NCBI GenBank assembly: GCA_964553925.1
Contig: CAZKNR010000406.1
Coordinates: forward strand, 1-64,000
DNA length: 64,000 nucleotides
Direction: 5' to 3'
Source of the DNA: DAISKN01 sp964553925
Lineage (GTDB): Bacteria; Acidobacteriota; Vicinamibacteria; Marinacidobacterales; SMYC01
Below are positions 54,501 through 61,714 of the stretch, in pieces. Position numbers and translations under genes: made by a program. Numbering within the stretch: position 1 is the stretch's first letter; the number at the start of each line of letters is the position of its first letter. The notes under the pieces were generated by a model that was given only the letters and a program-made list of their open reading frames with translations, ran no database searches and was not told where the DNA came from.

Positions 54501-54779
54501 AGGGTCGCGCAGTGAAAGGAGGACGAGGACCTCCCGTGCCCGTACTGCGACCCCGTCCTTGGCCCAGTAGAAGCCCTCGGCCCGCACCTCCCCGCGCCAA
54601 AGCCGGTAGTCGAAAACTTGAAACGCCGCCGCTCCTCCGATGAGCCTCTCGACGAGGGCAATCGCCGCCCGAGAGGCCGCGCGTTTCAGGGGTGCCGTAT
54701 GGACGAGGACGAACAGCAGGGCGGATGCGGTGAGAAAGAGCGCCAGGAGCCGGGCGAACCGTCGCGTGTTGGCTCTCAT
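48579..54779 (-). CDS. TamB-Omp85 (BamA/TamA-like) single-chain fusion, intact copy
   Basis: This 2066-aa protein joins two modules normally encoded apart. The N-terminus has one TM/signal anchor (FARLLALFLTASALLFVLVH). About 1300 residues of AsmA/TamB-like beta repeats follow (GALDLEGTVEGPLGAPSFDA pattern), ending in a TamB C-terminal domain (GGRFRFGGNEYRVETGRILV, QLSRGDVASLLITGRTLGEI). POTRA-type domains occupy about 1345-1735 (RISEVMVAFEDDASEDELRR, VEVIGNDTTRESVIRREVKL). The Omp85 barrel is about 1740-2066, with SVRGFEQDSLGP (loop-6 VRGF) and a C-terminal Phe (FSLGDAF). One chain could thus span from inner to outer membrane and assist lipid transport or barrel insertion. It diverges from the amine dehydrogenase operon. 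Confidence 0.9.
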   Translation of the reverse strand: MRANTRRFARLLALFLTASALLFVLVHTAPLKRAASRAAIALVERLIGGAAAFQVFDYRLWRGEVRAEGFYWAKDGVAVRAREVLVLLSLRDPVEVRVTDPDIRMTFPGPAGDDGLTIPTLVLGARLSIANGAVRLEWPRKNRVLELSSIEAALEPEGAFSRATLEAATGRFRDGEAGTDFGPARARLRLGPTEIQIDEARVSKNGSFVAATGSLGPLSPLAADLRFEHSIEGSLVSSFDPRIAIEGALEGQGALRRRPDSEDEGEGVLRTRAVSVSSIGPLAVEASWRFAGDAASAELSFESLPQTSSRISGRLAVENLDLENARGGGTLSLRAPARGDVDLRWEGKEVAFVTRRLTVHRTEISASGTLGEVIEARYHARIEDVGEVVKHFSLVRGALDLEGTVEGPLGAPSFDARIESDAVGIGEATFAVTGRAAFREARVEIFDLTLRGAEGGSIVVDGAVATNPKGGAIALDARIDSFPLAGVHETISTGRLTAQLKVSGDRSRPSIEGSFTASDLATRNGFHAEMRGDVRSRGFEGEAELRFENASFQGRPLPGMMVSVESDGSKARVSTRLDDGPEVLNAEVGLSAPYPLEAEIPLENLPFTQVREFFPELSEAGMELEVAGRARLQASLSELESLQYRVDAERVLAVYRGIALGATSPFVIEGTGEGFSVSDLTLVGEDTAIGIDGVIPLSRDGSVVLHARGASRLELLRPWFPEAELSGRANVDVRVEGALPDPWLRGELSLEEASGRFGEILVENVEASAEWSDRALVLEALSGETLGGRFQASGELPPQLLDVSAPVRLRFEAFDLKPQRLEGADLRIAVSGELQGTGTEFSRWRGSGAVDSVRLAMRDLEIANEAPGSWSFEEGTLSVSDFRMTRGETRLVLAGEALPFPDSLSWTARASGKIDHEISRLFLEDLGLVFTGVTDLDLRAEKNGEEPLNLAGRGTFANARLVVRDPPVAFTSVSGEIAFSGSSLSITRLSADAGGGKVEAEGTLTLESGALGEVDLKAKARSVRLNYPEGLRSEVNGELRLRGHPDRLRFTGDVDLTRALLSRDISVESELLQSLSRVSAAAAPSPFASKVELELRVRAAEAFRIDNNLARMEASANLTVSGTLAAPELTGIASVRPGGRFRFGGNEYRVETGRILVRGYPTAPPELDITARTSMGEYDIRLVLRGPTDSLSTELTSESHPQLSRGDVASLLITGRTLGEISSASRDIVSNRVVSYLGSTLADLAKLGIGEALPFEIVTVEPSLIAGEADPGARFTIGARFNNSLSLVYSIGLDDAENQIWVVDYELPRRTRTQIVRDEDNEYTFGLSQEIRFDVRNRSRTEPTRERISEVMVAFEDDASEDELRRRLDARPGDLFDYWEIWEKAEKVRRELRSQGYLEAVVDVATTPKENGGIGVEYRIRVGPKVSFAFPGDEPHGSLEEALENAWTGDASDSFLTVDLANLATGSLFEDGYFTATAEVTTERSERELLVKVFLGRGPRGTRVVLDVTANEAVEDSFLLATLPKPRSAAFHDLLTTKRSRLKQIVALQYASLGFVAASIGDPETAFDERTGDYRVTIPVTEGAQFLAGRIELEGVAPEDEEELRSRLSLREGEPFRVQSFAQDRSAVAAFYRERGFVEVEVQAAVEEREETAELGVRFVVRPGPRVLVAEVEVIGNDTTRESVIRREVKLLPGAPLSTSALRETERGLYELGIFQSAEVVVEEPREPAEDMESSSRAVRIAVVETQDFELDYGGRASTDGFFEVLTELRVPNLFGRAQHAGVRALVGSERKIFRFSYHSPYLSRYRLDTDFFVERNIEHQGIEPFDFTDRIWTFTGQQTRPITEEINAQWSYTFRRLVSQFGEEFEGISRKRSIVTGSVIGDERDNLLRPRRGSLWLLTAQLAPEFLGSDLRYTKIIGQLFTFVPLSEGVVWASGYRAGAANSFGQRLDKDDGFRAGGPNSVRGFEQDSLGPVDIVEKGGGGLVVFNQEIRFPLWLRLRGVGFYDAGNAFETASDIRLSELRQSVGAGLRFELPFGLIRLDWAAVVNPRPGEKPWRLLFSLGDAF

Positions 54780-54914
54780 CGGATTTGGCGGCGCCGGCGA
54801 CGATTCATTGTAGCGCGGGACTCCCGCTGGCCCGGAGCGCTTGAGCGCTCAGCATGTTGAACATTGCAGTGGCACGCTGATAAGATGTCCCGGCTTTTCA
54901 GCGAGGAGGTCTCT

Positions 54915-56624
54915 GTGGGGCCGAGTGCTTTTGTTTACGTTCCTCTCATTCTCGTTTCCCTCGGTGCTGGCTCGGCGTTCGCCGCCGATGCCGCCGTCGC
55001 CGGGATTCCGGTGACGAGCGAGCTCGTGAAGAGCGCCTGCGGCGCGTGCCACGAGCAAGACGACGCCGGAAGGATGACCCGGATCTCCTACGAGCGAAAA
55101 ACTCCCGAGGCCTGGGAGCTGACGCTGAAGAGGATGATGCGGACCGGCCGCGTCCAGCTCAGCCCGGAACAGGCGAAAGGGATCATCCGCTATCTGGGGG
55201 ACGATCATGGTCTTGCGCCCGCCGAGGCGCGGGCCGTCCTCTATCGCGCGGAGAAGAGGCCGACGCTCGAAAAGGCCGTGAACGACGAGGTCGGCGAGAC
55301 GTGCAACCGCTGCCATCTCGCCGCATGGTACCTGAGCCAGCGCCGAACGAAGGAAGAGTGGCTGCTCCTAAAGGGGATGCACCTCGGCTATTTTCCCATC
55401 ATCGAGTACCAGACGTTTCGAGGGACGCCTCCCGGAGAGCAAGGCCAGGACGACGCCCCGAGATCGCGGTCGGCGGCCCCGCCCACAACGGCTGGACCTC
55501 CCGACGAAAGGTGGCGCGTCGACCGGGTGCTCGACTGGCTTGCTGCGAACTACGGGTTCGAGACCGCGGAGTGGAAGGAGTATCGCGCCAAGAAGAGCCC
55601 CATGGACCTTTCGGGGAAATGGCTTCTCACGACGCATCAGCCGACGAGAGGCCTCGTCTCGGGAACGGTGACCTTCGAGAAGACCCCTACGGGATACGCG
55701 ACGCGGGCGGACATCGCGCTCGCCGATGGCAAGGCGGAGAAACGAACGGGAACGGGAGTGCTGTACACGGACCTCACGTGGCGCGGCCGTTCCGAGGGCA
55801 CGTCGCTCCTGGAGCAACGCGAGGTTCTGGCCCTCTCCGACGACGGAAGCACCCTCGAGGGGCGTTTCTTCCGCGGTGACTACGGAGAGCTCGGCCTCGA
55901 CGTTCGAATGGTGCGCCTCGGGTCCGACGCGCGCATCGCCGGCGTTTTCCCGAAAGCGGTCGCGGCGCCCGCGGAAGGTACCGCCACCGCAACCCTTCGG
56001 GTCGTGGGCGCGAACTTTCCCGCGTCCGTTGCCCCCGGCGCCATCGATCTCGGCCCAGGGCTCGCCGTTACCCGCGTCAAGTCGCAGACGCCGGACCGTC
56101 TCGAGCTCGAGGTCACGGTCCAGTCGGGCACTCCTCCGGGCCGGCGAAACGTGCGCGTCGGAGGAACGACCGCCCTCGACGCTCTGGCAGTGTACGACCG
56201 GATCGACTACGTTCAAGTGCGGCCGCAGGAAGGTCTCGCCCGCACGGGCGGCGGCGCCATCGCCAAGCAGTTCATTCAGTTCGAGGCCGTCGCCTACGGA
56301 AACGGCCCGGACGGCGAGCCCCTGACCGCGGACGACGTCGAGCTCAACGTGGTCTCACCGGCGTGGAGCCTCGAGGAGTACCACGTGATCCACGAGGACG
56401 AGGACCTCCGGTACGTCGGCGCCATCGATCAGAACGGCTTCTTCACTCCGAACATCGACGGACCGAATCCCGAGCGGAAGAGAGCCACCAACAACATGGG
56501 GGACGTCTGGGCGGTCGCGAGCTACACGCCACCAGGCGCGAGCCGCCCCCTCCACGGTCGGGCCCACCTGATCGTCGCTCCTCCCATCTATACTTATTGG
56601 GACTTCAAAGAGGTATTACCATGA
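54915..56624 (+). CDS. qhpA: Quinohemoprotein amine dehydrogenase alpha subunit (diheme)
   Basis: This 569-aa periplasmic subunit carries two c-type hemes: SACGACHEQ (C42, C45, H46) and ETCNRCHLAAW (C130, C133, H134). Beta-sandwich domains follow (LSGKWLLTTHQPTRGLVSGT, TLRVVGANFPASVAPGAIDL) and the C-terminus is YTYWDFKEVLP. It passes electrons from the CTQ cofactor of the gamma subunit to periplasmic acceptors during oxidation of primary amines. GTG 54915 is chosen because GAGGAGG lies just upstream and because it gives a clean signal peptide (AFVYVPLILVSLGAGSAFAA). The stop overlaps the maturase start (ATGA). Confidence 0.92.
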   Translation: MGPSAFVYVPLILVSLGAGSAFAADAAVAGIPVTSELVKSACGACHEQDDAGRMTRISYERKTPEAWELTLKRMMRTGRVQLSPEQAKGIIRYLGDDHGLAPAEARAVLYRAEKRPTLEKAVNDEVGETCNRCHLAAWYLSQRRTKEEWLLLKGMHLGYFPIIEYQTFRGTPPGEQGQDDAPRSRSAAPPTTAGPPDERWRVDRVLDWLAANYGFETAEWKEYRAKKSPMDLSGKWLLTTHQPTRGLVSGTVTFEKTPTGYATRADIALADGKAEKRTGTGVLYTDLTWRGRSEGTSLLEQREVLALSDDGSTLEGRFFRGDYGELGLDVRMVRLGSDARIAGVFPKAVAAPAEGTATATLRVVGANFPASVAPGAIDLGPGLAVTRVKSQTPDRLELEVTVQSGTPPGRRNVRVGGTTALDALAVYDRIDYVQVRPQEGLARTGGGAIAKQFIQFEAVAYGNGPDGEPLTADDVELNVVSPAWSLEEYHVIHEDEDLRYVGAIDQNGFFTPNIDGPNPERKRATNNMGDVWAVASYTPPGASRPLHGRAHLIVAPPIYTYWDFKEVLP

Positions 56625-58033
56625 GCCTGGTCTATCGCTCCGACATGCACCGGATGGAAGTGGGAGACCGCCACTACGCGTTCCTCGTGCCCTCGTCCCT
56701 CTTCCTCGAGCTCGATTCGGACGCGCGTTTCGTGCTCGACGCCCTCGAGAGCGGACCGAAGCCGATCGACGAGCTGACGGCCGACCCGGCGAAAGCGGAA
56801 GTCCTGCGCGAGCTCGCCCACGTCGGCGCCGTCCATCGCCCCGGCCCGGCACTGATTCCGATGCCGCCGAAAGGGGAAGCTCTCACCCCGCCGCCTCTGA
56901 GCTCCCTCGTCCTGAACGTCACCAACAGCTGCAACCTCGCCTGCCGCTACTGCTACGAGTATGGCGACGATCGTCTCGCCAAAGCCGAGACGCCGAGCGT
57001 CATGAACGAGGAAATCGCCCGGCAGTCCGTGGACCTCCTCTTCGCGCAGTCGAAGAAGAACCAGAAACTGCAGCTCACGTTCTTCGGAGGAGAGACCCTC
57101 CTCAACTTCAAAGTGATCCAGCCGACCGTGGCCTACGCCCGAAAGAAGGCGGCGGAAGAGGGACAGTTCATCGACTTCAGCTTGACCACCAACGCGACTC
57201 TTCTCACTCCCGCGATCGTCCAGTGGCTCGCGGCGAACAACATCGGAGTCACGGTCAGCATCGACGGCCCCAAGGAGTACCAGGACGACATGCGGGTCTA
57301 CAAGACGGGGATGGGAAGCTACGAGGTCGTGGCCCCCCGGATCAAGGAGCTTCTAAAGGTCCACCGGGGCCGTCCGATCGGCGCCCGGGTCACCGTCACC
57401 TCGAAGACCCTCGATCTCCTTCGGACCCGGCAGCATCTGGTGGACGAGATGGGCTTCTATGAGGTGGGGTTCGCGCCCGTCACCTCGTCCCCGGGCCGCG
57501 ACTACTCGCTCGGCGAGGAGGGATTCGCACGGCTTCTCGAGCAGTTCGAGATCCTCTCGGAGGAGTACGTGGAAGGGGCACTTCGAAACCACTACACCGG
57601 TTTCGCCAACATGGCCGACCAGATGGGAGAGGTGCACCAAGGGGTTACGAAAGCCTATCCCTGCGGCGCCGGAGTGGGTCTTCTGGGTGTCGCCCCCGGT
57701 GGAGATCTGGGTCTCTGCCACCGCTTCGCGGGCTCGGGCGATCACGATTTTGGACACGTCTCCTCCGGGATCGACAACGCGAAAAGAAGCGAGCACTTGA
57801 AGAAGGGGCACCTCGATAACCGCACCGACTGCCATACCTGCTGGGCGCGAAGCCTCTGTTCCGGCGGCTGCTACCACGAGGCCCAGGTGCGTTATGGAGA
57901 CCGATTCAAGCCGAACCTTCATTACTGCGACTATATCCGGAGCTGGACCGAGATGACGCTCCGGAGTTATGCGAGAATCCTCGAAGGGAATCCCGCGTTC
58001 CTGGAACGTTTCGACAGAAGCCGAGCGGCGTAG
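56621..58033 (+). CDS. qhpD: Radical SAM maturase of the amine dehydrogenase gamma subunit
   Basis: A 470-aa radical SAM/SPASM protein. The SAM cluster motif is TNSCNLACRYCYEYG (C104, C108, C111), then TFFGGETLLN and VTVSIDGPKEYQDD. The Cys-rich C-terminus (GDLGLCHRF, CHTCWARSLCSGGCYHEA) binds auxiliary clusters. In known systems this enzyme makes the Cys-to-Asp/Glu thioether bonds in the gamma subunit. The gamma gene follows after 13 bp. The ATG overlaps the alpha-subunit stop. Confidence 0.93.
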   Translation: MSLVYRSDMHRMEVGDRHYAFLVPSSLFLELDSDARFVLDALESGPKPIDELTADPAKAEVLRELAHVGAVHRPGPALIPMPPKGEALTPPPLSSLVLNVTNSCNLACRYCYEYGDDRLAKAETPSVMNEEIARQSVDLLFAQSKKNQKLQLTFFGGETLLNFKVIQPTVAYARKKAAEEGQFIDFSLTTNATLLTPAIVQWLAANNIGVTVSIDGPKEYQDDMRVYKTGMGSYEVVAPRIKELLKVHRGRPIGARVTVTSKTLDLLRTRQHLVDEMGFYEVGFAPVTSSPGRDYSLGEEGFARLLEQFEILSEEYVEGALRNHYTGFANMADQMGEVHQGVTKAYPCGAGVGLLGVAPGGDLGLCHRFAGSGDHDFGHVSSGIDNAKRSEHLKKGHLDNRTDCHTCWARSLCSGGCYHEAQVRYGDRFKPNLHYCDYIRSWTEMTLRSYARILEGNPAFLERFDRSRAA

Positions 58034-58046
58034 GAGATACTGAACT

Positions 58047-58373
58047 ATGAAGCACCTGAAAGCGGTCAATCGCAAGGCGGAAGCCATGTTCGAGCGGATC
58101 GACGCCGAGGGCGGTGAAGTCCGCGGTCTCCAGGACCCGCCGCCGCACTACCCGGCGGGATGCACCACGATCTTTTCCCCGGGGTGGGAGGTCGATGCCG
58201 CGGGGACTCCGGCCGGGCTCTGTCAGCCGGTCGAGAGGGATCTCTACGACTGTTACAAGACGTGTTACTGGCCGGCGCAGGTTCCCGACTACCTGAACAA
58301 CAACCCGGACTGGCACTCTGGCTGCGGCAGCGCGACCCAGGACTGGCGGAAGCTCGACCTGGTGTTTCCGTGA
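58047..58373 (+). CDS. qhpC: Quinohemoprotein amine dehydrogenase gamma subunit (CTQ precursor)
   Basis: A 108-aa precursor with a leader of about 28-32 residues (MKHLKAVNRKAEAMFERIDA). Aligned with the mature Paracoccus subunit (offset 32), all crosslink residues are present. Cys39/Glu48, Cys59/Asp65 and Cys73/Asp81 correspond to the three thioether pairs, and Cys69/Trp75 to the pair forming cysteine tryptophylquinone. The segment DLYDCYKTCYWPAQVP holds most of them. The stop overlaps the beta-subunit GTG by three bases. Confidence 0.95.
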   Translation: MKHLKAVNRKAEAMFERIDAEGGEVRGLQDPPPHYPAGCTTIFSPGWEVDAAGTPAGLCQPVERDLYDCYKTCYWPAQVPDYLNNNPDWHSGCGSATQDWRKLDLVFP

Positions 58374-59485
58374 GCTGGCGCTCCGCCGGGCTCGTTCTCG
58401 CCGCGACATTTCTGACGCTCGTCTCCCACCCATCGGCCACGGCGGCGCCCCCGGCGGACCCGAAGTCGTCGCAGCTTCACCTTTTCGGCGTGTGGCCGAA
58501 CCGGCTCCGGCTTTTCGATGAGGCGACCGAGGAGTTCGTGGGCGACATCGGGCTCAAATACGGAGCCGCCACCAACTCGACCCACTCGCCCGATTTCTCG
58601 AAGTTCTACTTCGTGACCGACCGAATGGAAGCGATCGAAGTCGTGGACCTCAAGAAGCGGGCAGTCGTCGACACCGTGAAACTCTCGGCGCAGTCGCGCC
58701 AGATCCGGATCGCGAACGTGGCGGTGAACCCGGCGGGGACGCTCCTCTATCTCGTGGCCACCCCCGTGGTCCTCGAGATCGATCGATTCCTCCCCGAGGA
58801 GTCGGAAGTCTTGGTCTACGACCTCGAGAACAAGCGCTTGCGGGACTCGTTCAAGATGCCCAAGGAAGCTCAGTCGGGCGGCTTCCGGCCGAACATCCAC
58901 TTCTCACCCGATGGAAGCTCGATCTTCCTCTTCGGCCGCGACATCCACGAGATCCGCGTCTCCGACAACCAGCTCGTCTCCACTATCGCTCTCTCGAAGC
59001 CCCTTCTCGCGGGCTACGGGCCCCTGCGGGGCGCGCGGTTGACGGAGGAGGCGCCCGGCGTCTACTACGGGCTCTATCGGACGAAGGACCCGTTCATGCA
59101 GAAGACCATGATCGGAGTCCTGCAGATCGATTTGCTGAAAAAGGAAGTCGAGAGCTTCGAGCTCGGTCCCGACGTGAAAGTGGGTCTCTTCGCGCTCTCC
59201 CCGGATCGAAAGCGAGCCTACGCCGGAGTCGAAGACGTCATCGCCATCGACATGGAGACGCGCCGAATCGTGAAGCGCGTGGAAGGTGTCGAACAGGGAC
59301 GCACCAACAACGCCCTCATCGTCTCGTCCGACGGGACGAAGCTCTACGTGAGCGGTGTGGGGGACACGATCCAGGTCTACGACGCCGAGACCCTCGCGCA
59401 CCTGAAGGACATCTTCGCCGGCGGCGACTTCATGGCGACGCCCGTCGCCATTCCTCGCGCCGCCGCGACGCCATCAGCGCCGTAG
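58370..59485 (+). CDS. qhpB: Quinohemoprotein amine dehydrogenase beta subunit
   Basis: A 371-aa beta-propeller beginning at GTG 58370 (GTGA overlap with the gamma stop). It has a signal peptide (AGLVLAATFLTLVSHPSATA). Propeller blades are visible: LHLFGVWPNRLRLFDEATEE, VAVNPAGTLLYLVATPV, IHFSPDGSSIFLFGRDIHEI and DTIQVYDAETLAHLKDIFAG. In the holoenzyme this subunit covers the gamma subunit and shapes the amine-binding pocket. The 3' end overlaps the convergent DUF457 gene by 12 bp. Confidence 0.92.
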   Translation: MSWRSAGLVLAATFLTLVSHPSATAAPPADPKSSQLHLFGVWPNRLRLFDEATEEFVGDIGLKYGAATNSTHSPDFSKFYFVTDRMEAIEVVDLKKRAVVDTVKLSAQSRQIRIANVAVNPAGTLLYLVATPVVLEIDRFLPEESEVLVYDLENKRLRDSFKMPKEAQSGGFRPNIHFSPDGSSIFLFGRDIHEIRVSDNQLVSTIALSKPLLAGYGPLRGARLTEEAPGVYYGLYRTKDPFMQKTMIGVLQIDLLKKEVESFELGPDVKVGLFALSPDRKRAYAGVEDVIAIDMETRRIVKRVEGVEQGRTNNALIVSSDGTKLYVSGVGDTIQVYDAETLAHLKDIFAGGDFMATPVAIPRAAATPSAP

Positions 59486-60535
59486 AAGCACCACGGCGGT
59501 TCCGAATCCATCGCTTCTTCGACTGCGCGCGTAGCGCGCGTCCCGAAGGGTGACGCGAAAGCCCTCCGGCTCCTCGACCACATCGGCCCAGGCAAATCGA
59601 GCCCACACCGCGAACCCCCTCACCTCGGGCTGTCGAAGGGCTCGGATCGCGAGGGGCGAGTCCTCGTTTCTCGAGATCGCTTCTGGAGAAATCGTGAGCT
59701 TCGGCGAAGGCCAGAGCGAAAGCGAGCCGTGGCGGTAGCTCGAACGAGTGGAGAAGGCGACGTCCCTGGTGAAGGGCGAGATCGGTGTCGGCGCCACCAT
59801 GAGCTTCTCCACGGTGTGCCCGTTCTCGCGGAGCTCTTCGAGCGTCCATCGATGGGCCAGCGCGGAAAGAGCCACCATCGAGAGGACGTAGAGCGCGACA
59901 AGCGCGAGCGCTCCCCGGTGGAGCCGCTCGCTTCCCCACGGGGTTTTGGGAACGTTCTTGATCCTCGCCGCGGCGAAGACCAAAAGACCTGCGACGAAGA
60001 GAAGCTTTCCCGGGAGGAGACCCGGAATACCGGCCAGGACCAGAAACGACAACGCCAGGGTCAGAAGCGCCCACGCGGCCAGGGGCAGAAAGCCGCGGGA
60101 GGTCGCGAGGAAAAGGGCACCGCCGAGCACGAGCCAGATCCAGGGATCGACGATGAAGACGGCATCTCCGTAGAACCAGCGGTCGTCGAAGGGCATGAGC
60201 CAGCGCATCCCGTAGTTGTTGAGCCAATCGAGAACGGGGTGAGTCGCGACCGCGAGAAGGCTGAGCCAGTAAAGAGGCCTGAATCGAGCCCGTCCCCGCC
60301 CCAGGAGCGAAAGAGATCCCGCGAGGAGGAACGGCCAGATCGCGATCGCCGGAAGACCGTGGGTCCAGCCGCGGCGGAAGTAGAGCCCGAGGTCGGAGCC
60401 CACGAAATAGGTCAATCCGTCGATGTCGGGAAGGTTGGCGCCGAGGATGAGCGCCGCGGCGGCGAATCCCGATCGCTTCTCGAGACCGCTTTTGGCGAGA
60501 GCCGCGCCGACGAGGGTATGGGCGATGGGATCCAT
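59474..60535 (-). CDS. DUF457/YdjM-type membrane-bound metal-dependent hydrolase
   Basis: A 353-aa membrane protein. MDPIAHTLVGAALA, LPDIDGLTYF, RRGWTHGLPA and ATHPVLDWLNNYGMR carry the His/Asp metal ligands of the family. At least seven hydrophobic segments follow (AIAIWPFLLAGSLSLL, WIWLVLGGALFLATS, LTLALSFLVLAGIPGLL and others). The C-terminal 110 residues are soluble. Members are predicted phospholipid or phosphodiester hydrolases. The ATG at 60535 matches the usual N-terminus. It is followed upstream by the Uma2 gene, 17 bp away on the same strand. Confidence 0.85.
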   Translation of the reverse strand: MDPIAHTLVGAALAKSGLEKRSGFAAAALILGANLPDIDGLTYFVGSDLGLYFRRGWTHGLPAIAIWPFLLAGSLSLLGRGRARFRPLYWLSLLAVATHPVLDWLNNYGMRWLMPFDDRWFYGDAVFIVDPWIWLVLGGALFLATSRGFLPLAAWALLTLALSFLVLAGIPGLLPGKLLFVAGLLVFAAARIKNVPKTPWGSERLHRGALALVALYVLSMVALSALAHRWTLEELRENGHTVEKLMVAPTPISPFTRDVAFSTRSSYRHGSLSLWPSPKLTISPEAISRNEDSPLAIRALRQPEVRGFAVWARFAWADVVEEPEGFRVTLRDARYARSRRSDGFGTAVVLLRR

Positions 60536-60552
60536 CGTCGAAAGCCGAGGCG

Positions 60553-61137
60553 CTACTCGCTCGAGGGAATCCACCAGCGGGACATGTCGAGCCCGACGGC
60601 CTCGAAGGGCTCGGCGTGGATCGTTTCGTCGCCCTCGAAAGTGCGCACCAGGATCCAGGAGTCGCCCGAGAGGCGAAAGACCTCGAGTGTGCGTGCGTTG
60701 GGGCTCAGGAGCCAGACGTGAGAGACGCGTTCTCGGGCGTAGATGAGTCGCTTCCGGCCGCGGTCCATTCGTTCGGTCTTGGGAGAGACGATTTCGCATA
60801 CCCAGTCGGGAGGAAGCACGAAGAATGCCGCCTCCGGAAACTTGGGCATGCGGGAGCGGCGCCATCCCGCGATGTCGGGAACCACGATGTCTTCGTGTAG
60901 GTGAAGCTCCGGCTCGTCCAGGATCCACCATCCTCCCGGCTCCCCGGCGCCTCCCCCTTCGCGGTCGAACGGCGCCAGGATATCGGCTCCCAGGACCGAG
61001 GCCGCCCGGGCATGGGGAGGGGCGGGCCGCGGCACTGCATAGAGATCTCCGTCCAGGATCTCGGCCACGAGATGGTCGGGGACCTCGAGGAGATCCTCAT
61101 AGGTGGCCCGCTCGCGTCGCCGGAGCGGATCGCTCAT
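60553..61137 (-). CDS. Uma2-family putative endonuclease (DUF820)
   Basis: A 194-aa protein with the Uma2 layout. RATYEDLLEVPDHLVAEILD opens it, then HLHEDIVVPDIAGWRRSR, VLPPDWVCEIVSPKTERMDR and GRKRLIYARERVSHVWLLSP. The Asp in VPDIAG, the Glu in CEIVSP and the Lys in SPKT form a PD-(D/E)XK-like site. The biological role of this family is not settled. It is sometimes seen as a mobile accessory gene. It is the first gene of a short minus-strand pair with the DUF457 gene. Confidence 0.88.
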   Translation of the reverse strand: MSDPLRRRERATYEDLLEVPDHLVAEILDGDLYAVPRPAPPHARAASVLGADILAPFDREGGGAGEPGGWWILDEPELHLHEDIVVPDIAGWRRSRMPKFPEAAFFVLPPDWVCEIVSPKTERMDRGRKRLIYARERVSHVWLLSPNARTLEVFRLSGDSWILVRTFEGDETIHAEPFEAVGLDMSRWWIPSSE

Positions 61138-61222
61138 GAAGCTAGCTTACCATGGACCACCAAGATGGTTTGGGCCTCGGAAACGTGGCATAGTAGCTGG
61201 ATTCGAGCCGCGGAGGTGCTTT

Positions 61223-61714
61223 TTGAAGAAGGCCATCACTCTCAGAGTGAACGGCAAGACCCATGAGGTCTCGACCGATCCCGGGAGACCTCTCTTGGAG
61301 GTCCTGCGGGAGGATCTCGAGCTCACCGGAACGAAGTACGGCTGCGGCGAAGGGCACTGCCGCGCCTGCACCGTCCTCGTCGACGGGAAACCCGTGACCT
61401 CGTGCTTCACTCCGGTGTCCCACGCTGTGGGTCGAGAGATCCTGACCATCGAGGGACTCGCAGAGGACGGCGCTCTCCATCCGGTCCAGGAAGCCTTCAT
61501 CGAGAAGCAGGCAATGCAGTGCGGCTACTGCGTTCCGGGAATGATCCTGACCGCAGTCGCGTTTCTGAAGACGCGGTCGATGCCGACGCTGAACGAGGTC
61601 TCCGACTGCTTGAGCGGGAATCTCTGCCGCTGCTGCAACTATCCGAACATCCTCGCCGCCGTCGAGCTGGCGGCGGCGAAGCTTCGTGGAGAGAGTCATG
61701 AAACGGACGCCTGA
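61223..61714 (+). CDS. [2Fe-2S] small subunit of a xanthine-oxidase-family enzyme
   Basis: A 163-aa protein from TTG 61223, chosen for GGAGG at a good distance and because it begins at the first strand (ITLRVNGKTHEVS). A plant-type [2Fe-2S] domain has GCGEGHCRACTVLVDGKPVT then SC. The helical second cluster domain has MQCGYCVPGMILTAV and GNLCRCCNYPNI, where the usual CRCTGY is CRCCNY. It passes electrons from the molybdenum centre of the next gene product. The two genes overlap by 17 bp. Confidence 0.9.
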   Translation: MKKAITLRVNGKTHEVSTDPGRPLLEVLREDLELTGTKYGCGEGHCRACTVLVDGKPVTSCFTPVSHAVGREILTIEGLAEDGALHPVQEAFIEKQAMQCGYCVPGMILTAVAFLKTRSMPTLNEVSDCLSGNLCRCCNYPNILAAVELAAAKLRGESHETDA

